Shown one piece after another: positions 38,878-51,107 of a DNA stretch of 64,000 nucleotides. This DNA comes from Dillenia suffruticosa. Its lineage: Eukaryota > Streptophyta > Magnoliopsida > Dilleniales > Dilleniaceae. Both the position numbers and the translations under genes were made by a program. Where the stretch lies: positions 9,191,001 through 9,255,000 of the forward strand of contig JAVTVX010000027.1 in NCBI GenBank assembly GCA_033439265.1, in the 5' to 3' direction. The notes under the pieces are model-generated. The model searched no databases and was not told where the DNA came from. It worked only from the letters and a program-made list of their open reading frames with translations. Numbering within the stretch: the first letter of the stretch is position 1; every line of letters begins with the position of its first letter.

Positions 38878-41800
38878 CATCAGAGAGGCTGTTTTATGCC
38901 GTCAATTTTATAATTGATTTTGTGATTCTTGTAACTTTGCTATTGTAGTATTTGTTTTCATATACATGCATGTTATCAATTATGAATGTGATATTGAGCA
39001 GTATTAGTTTTGCACCTATTTTTGCACAATGAATCTCTATCCTGTTTGTTGTTGATTGTGTTTTTAATGGCTATTGTCCCTTTCAACTCCTCTCGTATGG
39101 CTTAATATTTTGTTTGCTACAATATATCACTTGCTTGCTGGTTTTTAGCTCATATGTAGATATTAATTCTTCCACTCATGGTCAATTACATTTCTTGCTT
39201 GCAGTATTATGAAAAATGTGTTTCTTACTGCAAAATAATAATCTTTTATATGTCTTGAGATAGGTTAGTCATCACCCCATGATTACTGCTTGTCACTGTG
39301 AGGGTCGCGGTTGGAAATTTTGGGGAGATACAAATTTAAAGAGTAAATTTTGGGGTCGTTCTATTCAGCTTGATCCAGAAGGTGTTCTGACTCTAGAGTT
39401 TGATGATGGAGAAGTCTTTCAGTGGAGCAAGGTATTTTTTATTAAGAAAACTATATGTTTTATCTTCTAAAGTGCCTGCTAAGCAGTGTAGTTTTTGTCC
39501 TTCCAGGTTACGACATCCATTTACAACCTTATTTTAGGAAAGATTTATTGTGACCATTACGGTACTATGCGTATTCAGGGAAACCGTGACTACTCATGTA
39601 AGCTGAAATTCAAAGAGCAGTCCATCATTGATCGCAATCCTCACCAGGTGCGTTTCATTCTCTTAAGAAGATAACTAATTACAAGTTGGAGATTTTTTTT
39701 TTTTTTTTTTTTTTTTTTCCGCTTCTTTTGTCCTTGTTTTATTTTCCTGAGTATATGTATCTACAGATTTTGTGCAAGGAAATATTAATGTACAAATTCA
39801 GGTGTAGATGTAGCTATGCTGGGTGGGACACTTATTTAGCCGTATCGATGTGGATCCGGGTCTCTCGTGGGGACTAATATAATAGTTTTGCTGACAAATG
39901 CTTTTAGAGCTGCAAAAGATATAATCATTATGTCATTAGAGTAGAATGGTTGTACCTCCCTATGAATCTCATACTCACTTATTAGGAGTCATGTCTTTAT
40001 AGAGTTGAGTAAATGGTGATACTAATTTGCATCTAAGTTGATGCGTCGGACATTAGCAGGCATGAGATGTCTATGCACCTATCTACAAGTTGCATGAGAT
40101 GAATACACTTGTGTCCCCTAATTTACTCCAGTCAGAAGCAGCAAGTTTGAGATTATAATGATTGAAGTTACACACCTTCCTACCCTATTCTCTTATAGTT
40201 GTTGATTACTAGACTGCAAAGTATTAAGGCCTAGGTGTAACTTGGGAAATAACGCAATGATACCTCTATTGTGGTTCTTTATGGTACAGGATACAACTAT
40301 GGGTACAGGGATTGGTATGTTACCTTCCCCATGATACATGGGAGTAGGCTTAGCTAGATATTTAGATTAGTATTTTAAGTGGTAGTTTGCTCCCCCTTAA
40401 GCATTTCTATGTTTGAGGCGTGGTTTGATAGATAAGTAAATGCAAAATAAATTTCAACCAATACTAAAATATATAAAAAAATAAAAAGAAAAACAATTAT
40501 TGAATGTCATAACTGTTCCTATTTATATGGTTGTATTTTGGCAATTTCTTCAAATATATATTAAGTTTGGATCGCACATTTTAGTGATCTATGCACTATA
40601 TTACCACATTTTTATTATGGACTAGCTAATTTTGGGAATTATATGTTGTAAATTGTGACTTTATATTTGTGCACCTGACCAAAGTACGGCTGATTAAGCC
40701 CTCTTCCTGTGGGCCTAGACCAGTAAAATGGAATTTACTCTGTAGATGGTAAAGCAGTCATTTAGTCTCCATGTAATCAATTGCTGTGGCCTCAGACCCT
40801 TCTGCATTTGGATGAAAGCTCTGGTACGGACCATATCCTCAAATTTTGTTTAACATGTCAGTTTCATGATTGAGACGATGCAAAAAATATTAATGCATGA
40901 TCATGGGACAATTGTTGCCAACAAGTGCTAGCATTTTATAAGAATTCCTACTTATGTTCCTCATTATTTTTCTCATTGCCTTGAACAAATTCAAAATATG
41001 TTTATCATTTGAGATATCTATTACATCATTTGAACCAAAAGGCAATCCATCAGTACTCACTTTTGACAACATTTAATTGCTTATTGCTATGTTGAACTGA
41101 TCTATTAATGAAAACTAGGGTATCGACTTTGTGGTAAATTGCATAGGGAAGTCCTATGACTGCATAATCAGCAGCTAGGGACGAGTTGGAGCATGATGTG
41201 AGATAATTTTAGTTTTGATTCTGAGCAACAAAAACATGAAATTCGCAAGTTGTTAAGAGGATGAGTTGTGTGTCATTTGTAGCATAGGCATGACGATCTT
41301 GGGGAAAAGAGTGAGAGAATTGGACGGGAAAGAAGAGACTGCTGGTTAACCAATTGGAGAAGGAAAAGGTCAAGTACCTTGTTACTTAGGTGATAGATGA
41401 GGATCTTAGTGTTCCATCATTACATATATGAATCAATTATCATTTGGTATCAACTTGAAAGTACACCAATGCTACACTAGACTTGTTGGCAACTTGGTCA
41501 TGTTGGTCACCATCATTGTCACTGCTCATTATTCTGGACAGTCTTGATTGGGAATAAGAACCAATTGACTTCTGAACAAGTGAATGAAAATTAAAAAATC
41601 CCTATTCCTTCTATTTAAAGCTGAAAGTTCAGTTGAGTGCATTCTTTCTTTAATGCTCGTATACGATCTGATAGAATTTTTTTTTTCATTTTTCATACTG
41701 ATTTTTTTAATACTCTGAAGATCTGCGCTCACTTGATCTTCATAGGCTTTTGCTTTTAGAACGTAAGCTATTGATGAATGCCTGAATCCTTATTGCATGA

Positions 41801-42817
41801 CATAAGTCATCTAAAGTCTAACTGACTTATAAAAAAGAATTGTGATTTCTGCTGGTAGATGTGGTTTTATTTGTTCTCAAGTGATCTTTCTATGACTATA
41901 GCAGATTATTGTGAGTTGTTGGTGTTACCATATTGCAAAATGAAGGGCCATAATTTGGAAGATGCCACTGTTGGGAGATGTGAAATTTTTCATTGATTAG
42001 GTCTAAATAACATTGGCTGGTTTTTGTCGGGGGTGATTATATTCTGTTGATTAGCTACTTGTATTATTTGTAAGACAACGCTAGATTTTGTTAGGCTCTT
42101 AGATGCTACTGTTCTGGTGAGTGCTACTTTTGATGAAGTGTTTGATTTATGACAATGTTTTTCCTTTCCATTTGCTTCTGTTATTAAAGTATGGGCAAAT
42201 TTTATTATCTGACTAGACAATGTATCAGAATATATTCTCTTTTGCTGGATTTATGCTTGTGAGAAAGTTCAACGAATGATGTGGACATATGATGGATTAA
42301 CTTTGTAATGCAGGTACAAGGTATAGTCCAGGATAGGAATGGAAGGACAGTGGCAACATTATTAGGGAAATGGGATGATAGCATGCATTATTATGAGGGA
42401 GACCATTCTGGGAAAGGCAAAGGGTCAGAATCATTGTCAGAGGCCCATTTGCTTTGGAAACGGAGCAAACCATCTGAACACCCGACCAGATATAATTTAA
42501 CCCGTTTTGCAATTACACTTAATGAGCTCACCCCTGGACTTAAGGTATTGATCCAAAACCTATTGAGAGATTTGCCAAGCACTCAACTTTTTATATTGCA
42601 TTCTGTGGCTATCATAGTTATGTGACAGTGTGCGGCTATATTTCATGCAACTTTGACCTCTGTCACAGGAGAAGTTGCCTCCCACGGATTCAAGACTTAG
42701 ACCTGATCAACGGTGTCTAGAAAATGGAGAATATGAAAGGGCCAATGCAGAGAAGTTGCGGCTGGAACAACGGCAAAGGCAGGTGATTAAATGTATTCTT
42801 GGGCTCTCTCTCTCTCA

Positions 42818-42850
<33 letters not shown>

Positions 42851-43053
42851 GTGGACTATTGTATGTCTTTTATGTTTTTATGCAGTCACGGAAGATGCAA
42901 GAAAGGGGTTGGAAACCAAGGTGGTTTGCAAAGGAGAAAGGTAGCGAAACATACCGCTACATTGGGGGATACTGGGAAGCTAGGGAGAAGGGGGAATGGA
43001 ACTCATGCCCTGACATTTTTGGCCGAGTCCAAAATGAGAACTTTTCTGAATGA
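27253..43053 (+). CDS. ORP1C: Oxysterol-binding protein-related protein, ORP1 type, complete
   Basis: Nine exons: 27253-28200, 28277-28373, 34038-34480, 35572-35727, 39264-39431, 39507-39647, 42314-42544, 42669-42782 and 42886-43053 (TGA). All junctions are GT-AG and keep frame, giving 821 codons plus stop, close to the ~810 of Arabidopsis ORP1 proteins. The start MHPFYCV matches that clade. A PH domain (residues ~109-242) should bind phosphoinositides; it carries a Ser/Asn-rich loop (172-187). Residues 246-316 are helical. An acidic, Ser-rich linker (349-430) has a FFAT-like AYFDSRD (375-381). The ORD lipid-transfer domain runs from ~445 to ~780 with EKVSHHPM at the exon 4/5 junction, [10 protein letters not shown] and FAITLNEL. 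The protein is expected at ER or endomembrane contact sites moving sterols or lipids. The isoform letter is less certain than the family. Introns 2 and 4 are packed with retroelements. Confidence 0.92.
27762..27815 (+). repeat. Coding hexanucleotide repeat (AATTCC/CATTCC)n
   Basis: Imperfect TCCAAT/TCCCAT hexamers in ORP exon 1, encoding alternating Ser and Asn/His/Gln (residues ~172-187) inside the PH domain. The repeat keeps frame because the unit is a multiple of three. Confidence 0.85.
29230..30650 (+). mobile_element. Internally deleted L1-type LINE remnant in ORP intron 2
   Basis: Broken + strand frames read first as reverse transcriptase: [11 protein letters not shown] (~29290), R-P-I-S-L-T-S, then A-F-I-R-G and D-A-T-L-V-A-N-E (~29400-29440). 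After an internal deletion comes the zf-RVT domain (M-G-D-G-S-C at ~29761, P-R-L-H-F). The end near 30380-30560 closely parallels the LINE at 1829-3028, including W-x-K-I-V/I-F-x-x-L and a G-I-Y motif. The two are the same family. It is sense to the ORP gene. Confidence 0.7.
30810..31133 (+). repeat. 5' LTR of the intron 2 element
   Basis: Starts TGATGCAGAAAGG and ends CCCTTGCA. It pairs with 32754-33100 with many small length changes, suggesting an old insertion. Confidence 0.6.
32754..33100 (+). repeat. 3' LTR of the intron 2 element
   Basis: Starts TGATGCAGGAAGA and follows the same order as the 5' LTR. Its end CCCCTGTG replaces the expected TG-rich CA end. Confidence 0.6.
33101..34037 (+). 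other. Rest of ORP intron 2
   Basis: No domain was recognised. The acceptor TTTCCAG precedes exon 3 at 34038. A short open frame near 33309-33548 has no recognisable relation and is probably chance. Confidence 0.4.
35728..37298 (+). other. ORP intron 4, first part, unassigned
   Basis: No coding signal could be tied to a family. It includes A-rich tracts (36465-36490). The adjoining exons at 35572-35727 and 39264-39431 join directly in frame, so no exon is missing here. Confidence 0.45.
37299..38004 (-). mobile_element. Probable LTR of a Copia-like element in ORP intron 4
   Basis: Read on the - strand this looks like an LTR. A purine tract (GGGGGA) precedes the TG start at 38004, a TATA motif CTATAAATAG lies at 37491-37482, and an AATAAAAG signal follows before the terminal CA at 37300-37299. 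It contains three imperfect copies of an AAAACTAGCCGGTAGACAC-like unit (37510-37580). No partner LTR was found. The assignment is inference from layout. Confidence 0.4.
38319..38502 (+). mobile_element. Au-like tRNA-derived SINE
   Basis: It has a pol III box A-like stretch (TTGGCGTAACAGTAG, ~38326) and a box B-like GGGGTTCGAGGT (38369-38380). The body includes GTAAGGGGAAGTCTGCGTAC and GAGCACTTTGTGCACCGGG, characteristic of plant Au-type SINEs. It ends in a T run before AT-rich flank. It lies in ORP intron 4. Confidence 0.65.
38835..38870. repeat. (AT)n microsatellite in ORP intron 4
   Basis: About 17 uninterrupted AT units. Confidence 0.9.
39691..39718. repeat. Poly(T) tract in ORP intron 6
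   Basis: A homopolymer of about 28 T just after exon 6. Confidence 0.9.
42804..42844. repeat. (CT)n tract in the short intron before the last ORP exon
   Basis: A CT run with one A interruption. It may act as the pyrimidine-rich part of the 103-bp intron, whose acceptor is TATGCAG at 42879-42885. Confidence 0.85.
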
Positions 43054-43342
43054 TGATGTTTTAGCCAAATTCTTGCATTATTCATTCTTTAGTTGCTTCT
43101 CAATTTCAAGCTGCTTCGGATGCATTGGAAGCTCTAGGAACTTATTTCCCTATTGGCTGCAATGCTCAGCATTTGAGCAAGCCAATATCATTTTATTGTT
43201 TTTTCTCCCAATTCAATAATTGCTGATTGAGCAGGCTGTTCCTGTAGATGATGTTGAGGAAATACATAGGGCTTTCATTCTTGACTAATCATTGAAATGA
43301 AAGAAAAGGAAAAGAAGAAAGAGCAAATTACTTCTCTCTGTC

Positions 43343-43374
<32 letters not shown>

Positions 43375-43679
43375 CATAAAGACTTATAGAAGGATAAAAA
43401 TTTAGGGGCTGTTTTTTATTATGTTTTATTGTCGTATAATAATAATAATGCAATTTGCTAAATAAAATGAGTTGTTTTTTGTATTGAACCCTAATTTTCA
43501 TAATACAATTTTGATCCTTTTCGGTGAATTTAGATTTAAGTACTAAAATTAGAAGACCTTTGACTATTTTAGAAAGCTGAGTTTGGATCTTATCACACGA
43601 TCATGAATGAAGCACATTGAAGGCAAGTATTTCCTCTTTCAAAATTCTATTCTTACTACCAAATCAAAACCTCTATTGC
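43054..43679 (+). other. 3' UTR and downstream region of the ORP gene
   Basis: No coding sequence. It contains a (CT)n tract (about 43336-43374) and an AATAAA motif near 43461-43466 that could direct polyadenylation. It is bounded on the right by the 3' end of the antisense LINE. Confidence 0.45.
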
Positions 43680-45074
43680 AAAATTTTTTTATTTTTCTAT
43701 TTTTTAATGCTGCAAGGCGGCCACCTAGGACCTGTCCTTATCCTTTCCTTGCTTCTTAGCCATTCTACCACCTGTATATCATTCCTAGTTGCTTGGCCAA
43801 TTTTGGTGGAGGAATACTTAACTCTGTTGCTCCTCCTATCGTACCTTGACCCATAGTAGCGACTCGCTACTAGCGAGTTTATTCGTGCATTTGTTTACCT
43901 CTCCATAAATGTGTCCAACTATTGAAATCTTTACATCTTCCATGACTCTCTTGCATTCTTGCACTAGGATTTCTAGGGGATGATTCTCAGTTACCCCCTT
44001 GGTTGAAACATTCGCCAAGTATGATGAATCAGTTTTCATATCTATATTCCTTAAGTTTCTTTTCTTGGCTATGTACAAATTCTCCCTTGGCCCCTATAGC
44101 TTCACTATCTCACTGCTGGCAGCCACTATGTTTATCCAAAAGCCATACATCCGGTCTCCAAAACTATTTCTGAAGATCACTCGTGCACTTGCTTGGCCAT
44201 TCCTAAGGTTTACAGCTCCATTTGTATCGAGCTTGATGGTCCGTTCTTGCGGACATTTCCATCTTACCCTCCTTACCATCTTTGATTGTAGAGCTTGCTC
44301 ATTCTTTCTACCACAATCATTGGCCATACTTAGGGCTGCATTGGCCACGAATTGAGGATAGGGTTCCTCTTTTTGGTAAACAATTTTGCATCTGGACTTC
44401 CAAATAGCCCAAACTACTACCATGAAAACCATGTCTTCCTTCCCAACACTCATCCTATATACCTTTAAAGCTCCTGTCTTTAGCCAGACCCTAGCTGATC
44501 CCTTCAGAACTGAGGGTTCCCTTCAACTTCTTTATCCACCAATTTCTAAATGCTCCTTGCATGTTTATAGTCCCTCAATACATGCTCCACAAACTCCTCT
44601 TCCTCTTTACTAATGGTGCAGGTCCCTTCCTCTATTATGCCTCTTTTCTTCTTTTCAGTAGTCTCATCATTTTGCCCATGGCCACCAACCAAAGGAACAT
44701 CTGGATCCTCTCTGGGCACTTTGTTTTCCAAATCCATGTCCAATCTCCTCCTCAAGCTACTTGCAGATTACTTACCTTCCTCTGTCGCCGGAATGCTGAG
44801 GCAATTAAAAACTTTTTATTTGAAATTTCATTCCAATTGGTTGTATCTGCTCTTCTTTCTCCTCTAGAAATCATAATGCCCTTTATTTCCTCCATTTTAT
44901 CCTTCGGAAGGATCCCTACCAACTCATCAATCTCCGCCTACCTTTATCATATATAAAGTATTCCACTTTTATATCTTTGTACCACATATTCGAGCTTTGT
45001 GCAGATATAGCCTCGAAGGAAAAAAAAATTTTTAAAACATCCCCCGTGATAAACTAATTTTAAAAATATCACAA

Positions 45075-45361
45075 CATGTTGAGTTTTCAAAACTCGACAT
45101 ATACTGTTCATGAAACAGTACCATGTTGAGTTTTGAAGACTCGATATAGTACTGTTTATAACCATCTCATACCGAGTCTTCAGGATTCGACATGACACTG
45201 TACATGTCGAGTCTTGAAAACTCGATATGGTACTGTTTATTGAACAGTGTGCACTGTTCAATGAACAGTATTTACTGTTCAATGAACAGTATTTACTGTT
45301 CAATGAACAGTATTTACTGTTCAATGAACAGTATCATATCGAGTCTTTAAAAGTCGACATG
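45075..45361. repeat. Block of alternating palindromes with a 21-bp tandem repeat
   Basis: Two kinds of inverted repeat alternate. Type 1 is about 26 bp, ATGTYGAGTYTT facing AARACTCGAYAT, with copies near 45075, 45122, 45170, 45203 and 45336. Type 2 is ACTGTTCA-A-TGAACAGT. Type 2 also forms four head-to-tail 21-bp units at 45253-45336 (ACTGTTCAATGAACAGTATTT). The block interrupts the zf-RVT part of the L1 element, so it was inserted with some flank (about 44990-45440) or expanded later. No coding meaning; a frame through it gives a spurious heptapeptide repeat. Confidence 0.85.
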
Positions 45362-46677
45362 ATGTGTTATTTTTAGAATTCTTTTGCAATTTGTGTTGTT
45401 TTAAAATTTTTTATTTTTTTGGGGCTAGTTTCAAACAAAGCTCCCACATTCTGAAAGATTAAAGCATGCCTTTCAAGCTTTTTCTCTTCCACCCACCTGT
45501 TCTGCTAGAAACTAATAGTCGTGCCATCCTCGATTCTCCATTTCAATCCCCTCTTTGGACACTCCCTGCTGTTTAGAATTCTACACCACACTACAAAGCT
45601 ATCTCCCCTCTTTTGATGCTCTATTAGCCCTTTTCCTTTGAGTTACTTGTTCTGTAAAATGTCACTCCAAAGGACCTTTTGACCCCTATCTAATTTCTAT
45701 CCTAGCTTGATCAATAGAGTTATATTACATTTGATCATCTTTCTCAGTGCCAATCCTTCCTCCTTTTTTTTTTTGGGTGCACAAACCGTTTCCCAACTAG
45801 CCAAATGCACTTTCTTACCTTTATTAGAGCTTTCCCATAAGAAGTCCTTATATATCTTGTCCAGCTTCTTGCATATTTCACTTGAGAACCAAGTGGATTA
45901 CATGGTGCATAGTGGAATTACAGTTGTGACAGACTGGATAAGAGTTTTCTGGCCTGCAATGCTTAAAATCTTTGCCTTCCAACTGCTTAGCGTACTTTGA
46001 ACATTTTACACCACTTGCAAATACTAGTTCTTCTCTATCCCACCATGGATTATATAAACTCCTAAGTTCTTTCCAAAGTCATTTGTGAGTGAGAACTTGT
46101 TTGCCACCAGAGAGTTCTTGAGAGACACCAAGGACTTAGGAGATATCCATATCTTTGACTTAGAAGGATTAAAACTTAGCCACTTTCCCCTGAAAATTCC
46201 CTCAAGCCATTCAACACATTATTTAAGTTTAGGTGCTCAGCTTCTTCAAATAAGAGAAGATCATTTGCAAAGAATAAGTGAGAAATGATAGGCTCTCTCC
46301 TTGTAACTTTTATACCCTTCCAAGCTCCCTTTCTCACTTTCTCTTAAATTATGTAAGCTAGTCTCTCCATGACCAATATGAAGAGGTAGGAGAAAAGAGG
46401 ATCCCCTTGTCTCAAGCCTTGCCCAGTTTTTATAGGAGGAAGAGTCTCTCCATTTCATATAATGTTTGAATTTCCATTAGTCACAATGAACATTATTAGC
46501 TTAATCAGCTATAGAGGCAGGTTAATATCCATCAAGACCTTCACCAAATACTTTCAACTTACATTGTCATAAACTTTCTAGAGGTTTATCTTAAGATCGT
46601 ACTTAGCCTCTTACTTTTGATTGTCTGAAGTCGTGCACTACTTCCTGCAGCACCAATATATTGTCCAGGGTTCCCCA

Positions 46678-46884
46678 TGTTGGTATAGAATAGATGAGAG
46701 ACTCTTCAACTTTACAAAATATTTTTTACACTTTATTCATTCAAGATGAACATAATTTATACAATACTTTGTAACTGACACTCATTGGATTTTGAAATAT
46801 TTTGGAACTCACAAAGAGACCTTTGACATTCCCAACTAAATACGTATTATTTATTTTAATTAAAACAAATTTACGTTTCCAACA
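46678..46884 (-). repeat. 3' LTR of the Copia element
   Basis: 207 bp, TG...CA ends, paired with 51108-51314. Confidence 0.95.
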
Positions 46885-46904
46885 CCCCCTCTTAAACTTG
46901 TAAT

Positions 46905-49900
46905 TCAACTTTTGATAACTCCAAGAGTAGCTCTCAACCTGCAAAAATCTTCAAACTTTAGAGCTTTTGTAAATATGTCAGCAACTTGATCCTTAGACGA
47001 CACATGCTTGAGCTGAATCACCTTCTTCGCAATGCATTCTCGGATGTAATGGTACTTGGTGTCGATATGCTTGCTTCTGTCATGAAAAACTGGATTTTTT
47101 CCTAAGGCTATTGTTGATTTGTTATCAACAAAAATATCAATAGCCACATCTTGTTCAAACGTTAGAACCTTTAGAAAACTCCTCATCCAAATGGCATGAC
47201 AAACACAGAAAGCTGCTGCAACATACTCAGCCTCACAGGTTGAAAGAGTGACAATTGACTGTTTCTTTGAACTCCAAGCAAATGCAGTCGCATCCATAAA
47301 AAAAACAAAACCACTTGTACTTTTTCGATCATCAACATCTCCTCCTCAATCACTGTCACTAAACCCATACAATCTGAAATCATTTGCAGCAGTATAAAAT
47401 AAACCATAATCCAATGTTCCTTTGATATATAGAAGAATTCTCTTGGCTACCTTCATGTGAGTTAGATTTGGAGCTTTCATGTATCGACTAATGACACCAA
47501 CACCATACAAAATATCCGGCCTTGTACAAGTCAAAAACTGCAGCCTTCCAACTAATCTTCTAAACATCGTTGGATTTACCTTTTCTGCATTGTCAAACTT
47601 TGAGAACTTGATTCTACACTCCACATGTATAGTAACTGAATTGATTTTATCCATCTTGAACTCTTTCAAGATTACTTCTGCCTAAGTCCTCTGAGAGAGA
47701 AAAATCCCTTCTTCACTTTGCCTAACCTCAATTCCAAGTTAATAGAACATAAGTTCCAAATCAGTCATCCCAAATCAGTCATCTCAAATTTTTCAGACAT
47801 TTTCCTTTTGAATTCTTCAACCATCATCAAATTACCACCTGTGAAAATCAAGTCATCAACATATAAACACACATACATAATCTCTCCAACCTGTGACTTC
47901 TTCACATATAAAGCATGTGCATAAGGGCACTTAAAAAACCCATTTTTCTTAAAATATTCACCAATGCATGTATACCAAACCCTTGGAGCTTGTTTGAGGC
48001 CGTATAAAACTTTTTTCAACCTTAGCACATTCTCTTCTTGACCATTAACAATATAACCCAATGGTTGCTACACATAGACTTCTTCTTCTAGCGTGCCATT
48101 TAAGAAGGCAGATTTTACATTCATTTGAAAAATCTTCCAATTTTGTTGAGCAGCCAAAGAAATAATTAGCCGGATAGTTTCAAAGCGAGCTACTAGTGCA
48201 AAGACTTCATCATAATCGATTCCAGCTTTTTGGGTGAATCCCTTTGCAACAAGCCGAGCTTTGTATTTTTCAACCTCTCCTTTAGTATTTTTCTTGACTT
48301 TGTAAATCCATTTTACTGCAACAGGTTGTTTTCTTATTGGGAGTGTTGTCAACTACCAAGTATCATTCCTTTCAACGGCTTTTATCTCTTCATCCATAGC
48401 TAATCTCCATCTTTCATCTTGGACTGCTTCGTCAAAACTTATTGGCTCTGTGTCTGCAAATAAACAAAAGAGAGTGGAATCATTGAGTTCTTCCGTTTAT
48501 GCATAGATTTCTTCCAAACTTTGCATACGAGGAGGCCTCTTGGAGGAGCTTTGAGGGGAAAAATCTAATTGATTTGATTGAGGTGCACGTAGAGGAGTTT
48601 GTGACGTAGTGGTAGCAGTTTGATTTGTTTGAGATACTCGTGGAGGAGTCTGTGATATAGTAGCAGCAGTAACAACTTGGTCTGGAGATTGATCTGCATA
48701 AACAAAATTATCAAACAAAGAAATAAAGTTATAATTTTCATCTTGAGGAATATTCCATTCCCAAGAGCCATCTCCATCAAACTCTACATCTCCGCTGATG
48801 ATAATTTTTCTATTCTGAGTATTATAAAATTTGTAACTCTTAGAATGTTTTGCATATCCTATGAATATGAGACTTTCACTTTTATCGTCCAATTTGCTTC
48901 TTGTCTCGTCCGGAACATGAACATAACCAATACTGCCGAACACTCTTAAGTGTGAAATATTTGGTTTTTTCCCGCTCCATGCTTCTTGTGGAGTCATTTG
49001 CTTCAATCTCATTGTGGGACTTCTATTTTTCAGATAGACTGCACATGCAACTGTCTCAGCCCAAAACTCTTTTGGCATTCTCTTGCCTTTCAGCATACTA
49101 CAAGCTATGTTAAGGATGGTTCTGTTTTTTCATTCCACCACACCGTTCTGTTGAGGTGACCTTGGAACAGTCAATGAGTGTCAGATACCATGATGATCAC
49201 AAAATTGATTAAACTTTTGTGATGTGAACTCTCCTCCTCGATCAGTTCAAATGGCTCTAATTAAGCAGCCCCTTTCATTCTCAACTTGAATTTTGAATAT
49301 TTTGAAAACTTCAAAAGTGTCAGATTTTTCCTTCAAAAAATAAACCCAAGTTTTGCGAGAATAGTCATCAACAAACAATAAAAAATATATGCTCTTCCCA
49401 TACGAATTTGGGTTGAAAGGACCACATATATCAGCATGTATCAAATCAAGTGGTTGTGAGGCTCGAGAGAAAGACTCCTTCGGAAAACTCCTGGTTTGCT
49501 TACCGTACATACAACCTTCACATATTTGATTGGGATGGTTTATGGGAGGTAAACTATACACCAACCGTTTCTTGGACAGCAACTCCAATCCACCAAAATT
49601 CAAGTAACCCATCCTATGATGCCACAGCCATGATGTATCGCCTGCAGTAGCCTTTAAACACTTGGGAATATCAGTGTTGATATTCAGTTTAAATATATTG
49701 TTCTTTGATAATGACACTTTTACAATCAGTCTTCCTTTTCCATCTTTCATAACAAGCCCATTCTGGTTCATCATTATCTCATATCCCTTTGCCAAAAGCT
49801 GTTCAATACTCAAAATATTTGTTTTTAAGGCAGGAACATAATAAGCATGAGAGATAAATTTGTGATCTCCATTTTTCAATCGTATAAGAATATCTCCTTT

Positions 49901-51032
49901 GCCCATGATAGGAACAGTAGTTTTATCGTCAAAAGAAATGCTACTTTTAACAGATTCATCAAGATTACAAAACAAATCTTTATTACCTGTCATATGATTG
50001 CTGGCTCCAGAGTCAAGATACCAAAACTCCAGATTTCTTTCTTCATTTTTTTTACAAGTCATTAGCAAGGTGGACTCTTCATCTTCCTCGACCTCAACAA
50101 AATTTGGCTTCTTATTTTTGTTGAAATGCATTTTATAGTCTGCAGTAAAGTGATTCCATCATTGACAATTGTAACATTGTATACTAGATGCTCGACCACG
50201 GCCTCTTTGAAACCAGCCACCTCTACCGCGTCCTCTTGATTTTTATTGTTGAACATCTAGTTCCTCATTATTAGTGAAATTTCTGCCTCCTCTGGCCTCG
50301 ACCTCTTCCACTTAGTCTTCCTCGGCTTCGGCCTCTGTTACGTCCGCTAGCAAATTGTTGTTTTGCCTCCTCCTTTTCATTGATATTTAATTTGGCCTGT
50401 AATACTTGGGCGACAGGCTCTTCTCTTTTCTTCAATCTTTCTTCATGGGCTTGTAAAGAACCCAAAAGTTGATCAATTGACATTTGCTTCAACTCATGTG
50501 ACTCTTTGATTGCAGTCACAACAAAATCAAATTTTGGAATCAACGAACGAAGAATTTTTTCAATCACACGAATATCGTCCTTTATTTCTCCATATCTTTT
50601 TAGTTGATTAACAATTGTCAAAACTCTATTAAAATATTCTTCAACAGATTCAGAGTTCTTCATTTTCAGATTTTCATACTCACCTCTCATGGCTTGCAGA
50701 TGCACTTTAATGACTTTGTCTTTTCCTTTAAAGGAATTTTGAACGACCTCCCATGCACCCTTTGCACTTGTTGCAGAAGAAACCTTTTCAAACATACTCT
50801 CATCTAAGCACATATGGATAAGAGTAAGAGCTTGCTGGTCTTTCTTCTTAGCCTTCTACAAAGTGTCTCTTTGTGTACTCGTCATTGCTCCCTCGTTCTC
50901 AGGCTGATCACAGCCCTTCTCAACAATGTCCCATACATTTTGGGATCCAAGTAGTGCTTTCATTCTGATGCACCAGTTGTCATAATTTTCTTTGGTGAGT
51001 TTTGGAAATTGGAAGGGAAACATTCCATTCAT
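46905..51032 (-). pseudogene. Copia gag-pol polyprotein, broken by stops
   Basis: Gag starts at the ATG at 51032 (MNGMFPFQFPKLT), with a UBN2-type domain to ~50280; an amber stop follows R-D-T-L near 50860. A weak zinc knuckle lies at ~50160. The protease has W-Y-L-D-S-G-A-S-N-H-M (~50020). GAG-pre-integrase and integrase cover 49620-48950. Reverse transcriptase covers 48352-47765 with the catalytic V-C-L-Y-V-D-D intact (~47860). RNase H at 47300-46905 includes S-T-C-E-A-E-Y and H-I-D-T-K-Y-H. Order PR-IN-RT-RH is Copia. Only a handful of stops and frameshifts break it, so the copy is younger than its host LINE. Confidence 0.9.
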
Positions 51033-51091
51033 CTTGTTTCAAGAGGAGGGTTCTGATTTTTTGTAAAGTGACGTGAGGGCTTTTTTTTTTT

Positions 51092-51104
51092 GGCTCTGAT
51101 ACCA
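51092..51104 (-). other. Primer binding site of the Copia element
   Basis: The - strand reads TGGTATCAGAGCC, complementary to the 3' end of initiator tRNA-Met, a few bases inside the 5' LTR. Confidence 0.85.
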
Positions 51105-51107
51105 CTT

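Noticed and set aside
44947-45324. Open frame with a repeated heptapeptide
   Set aside because: It follows directly from the 21-bp tandem palindrome, which is a multiple of three; no family resemblance.
45253-45336. Regularly spaced repeats resembling a CRISPR array
   Set aside because: The units are head-to-tail without unique spacers, in a plant nuclear context.
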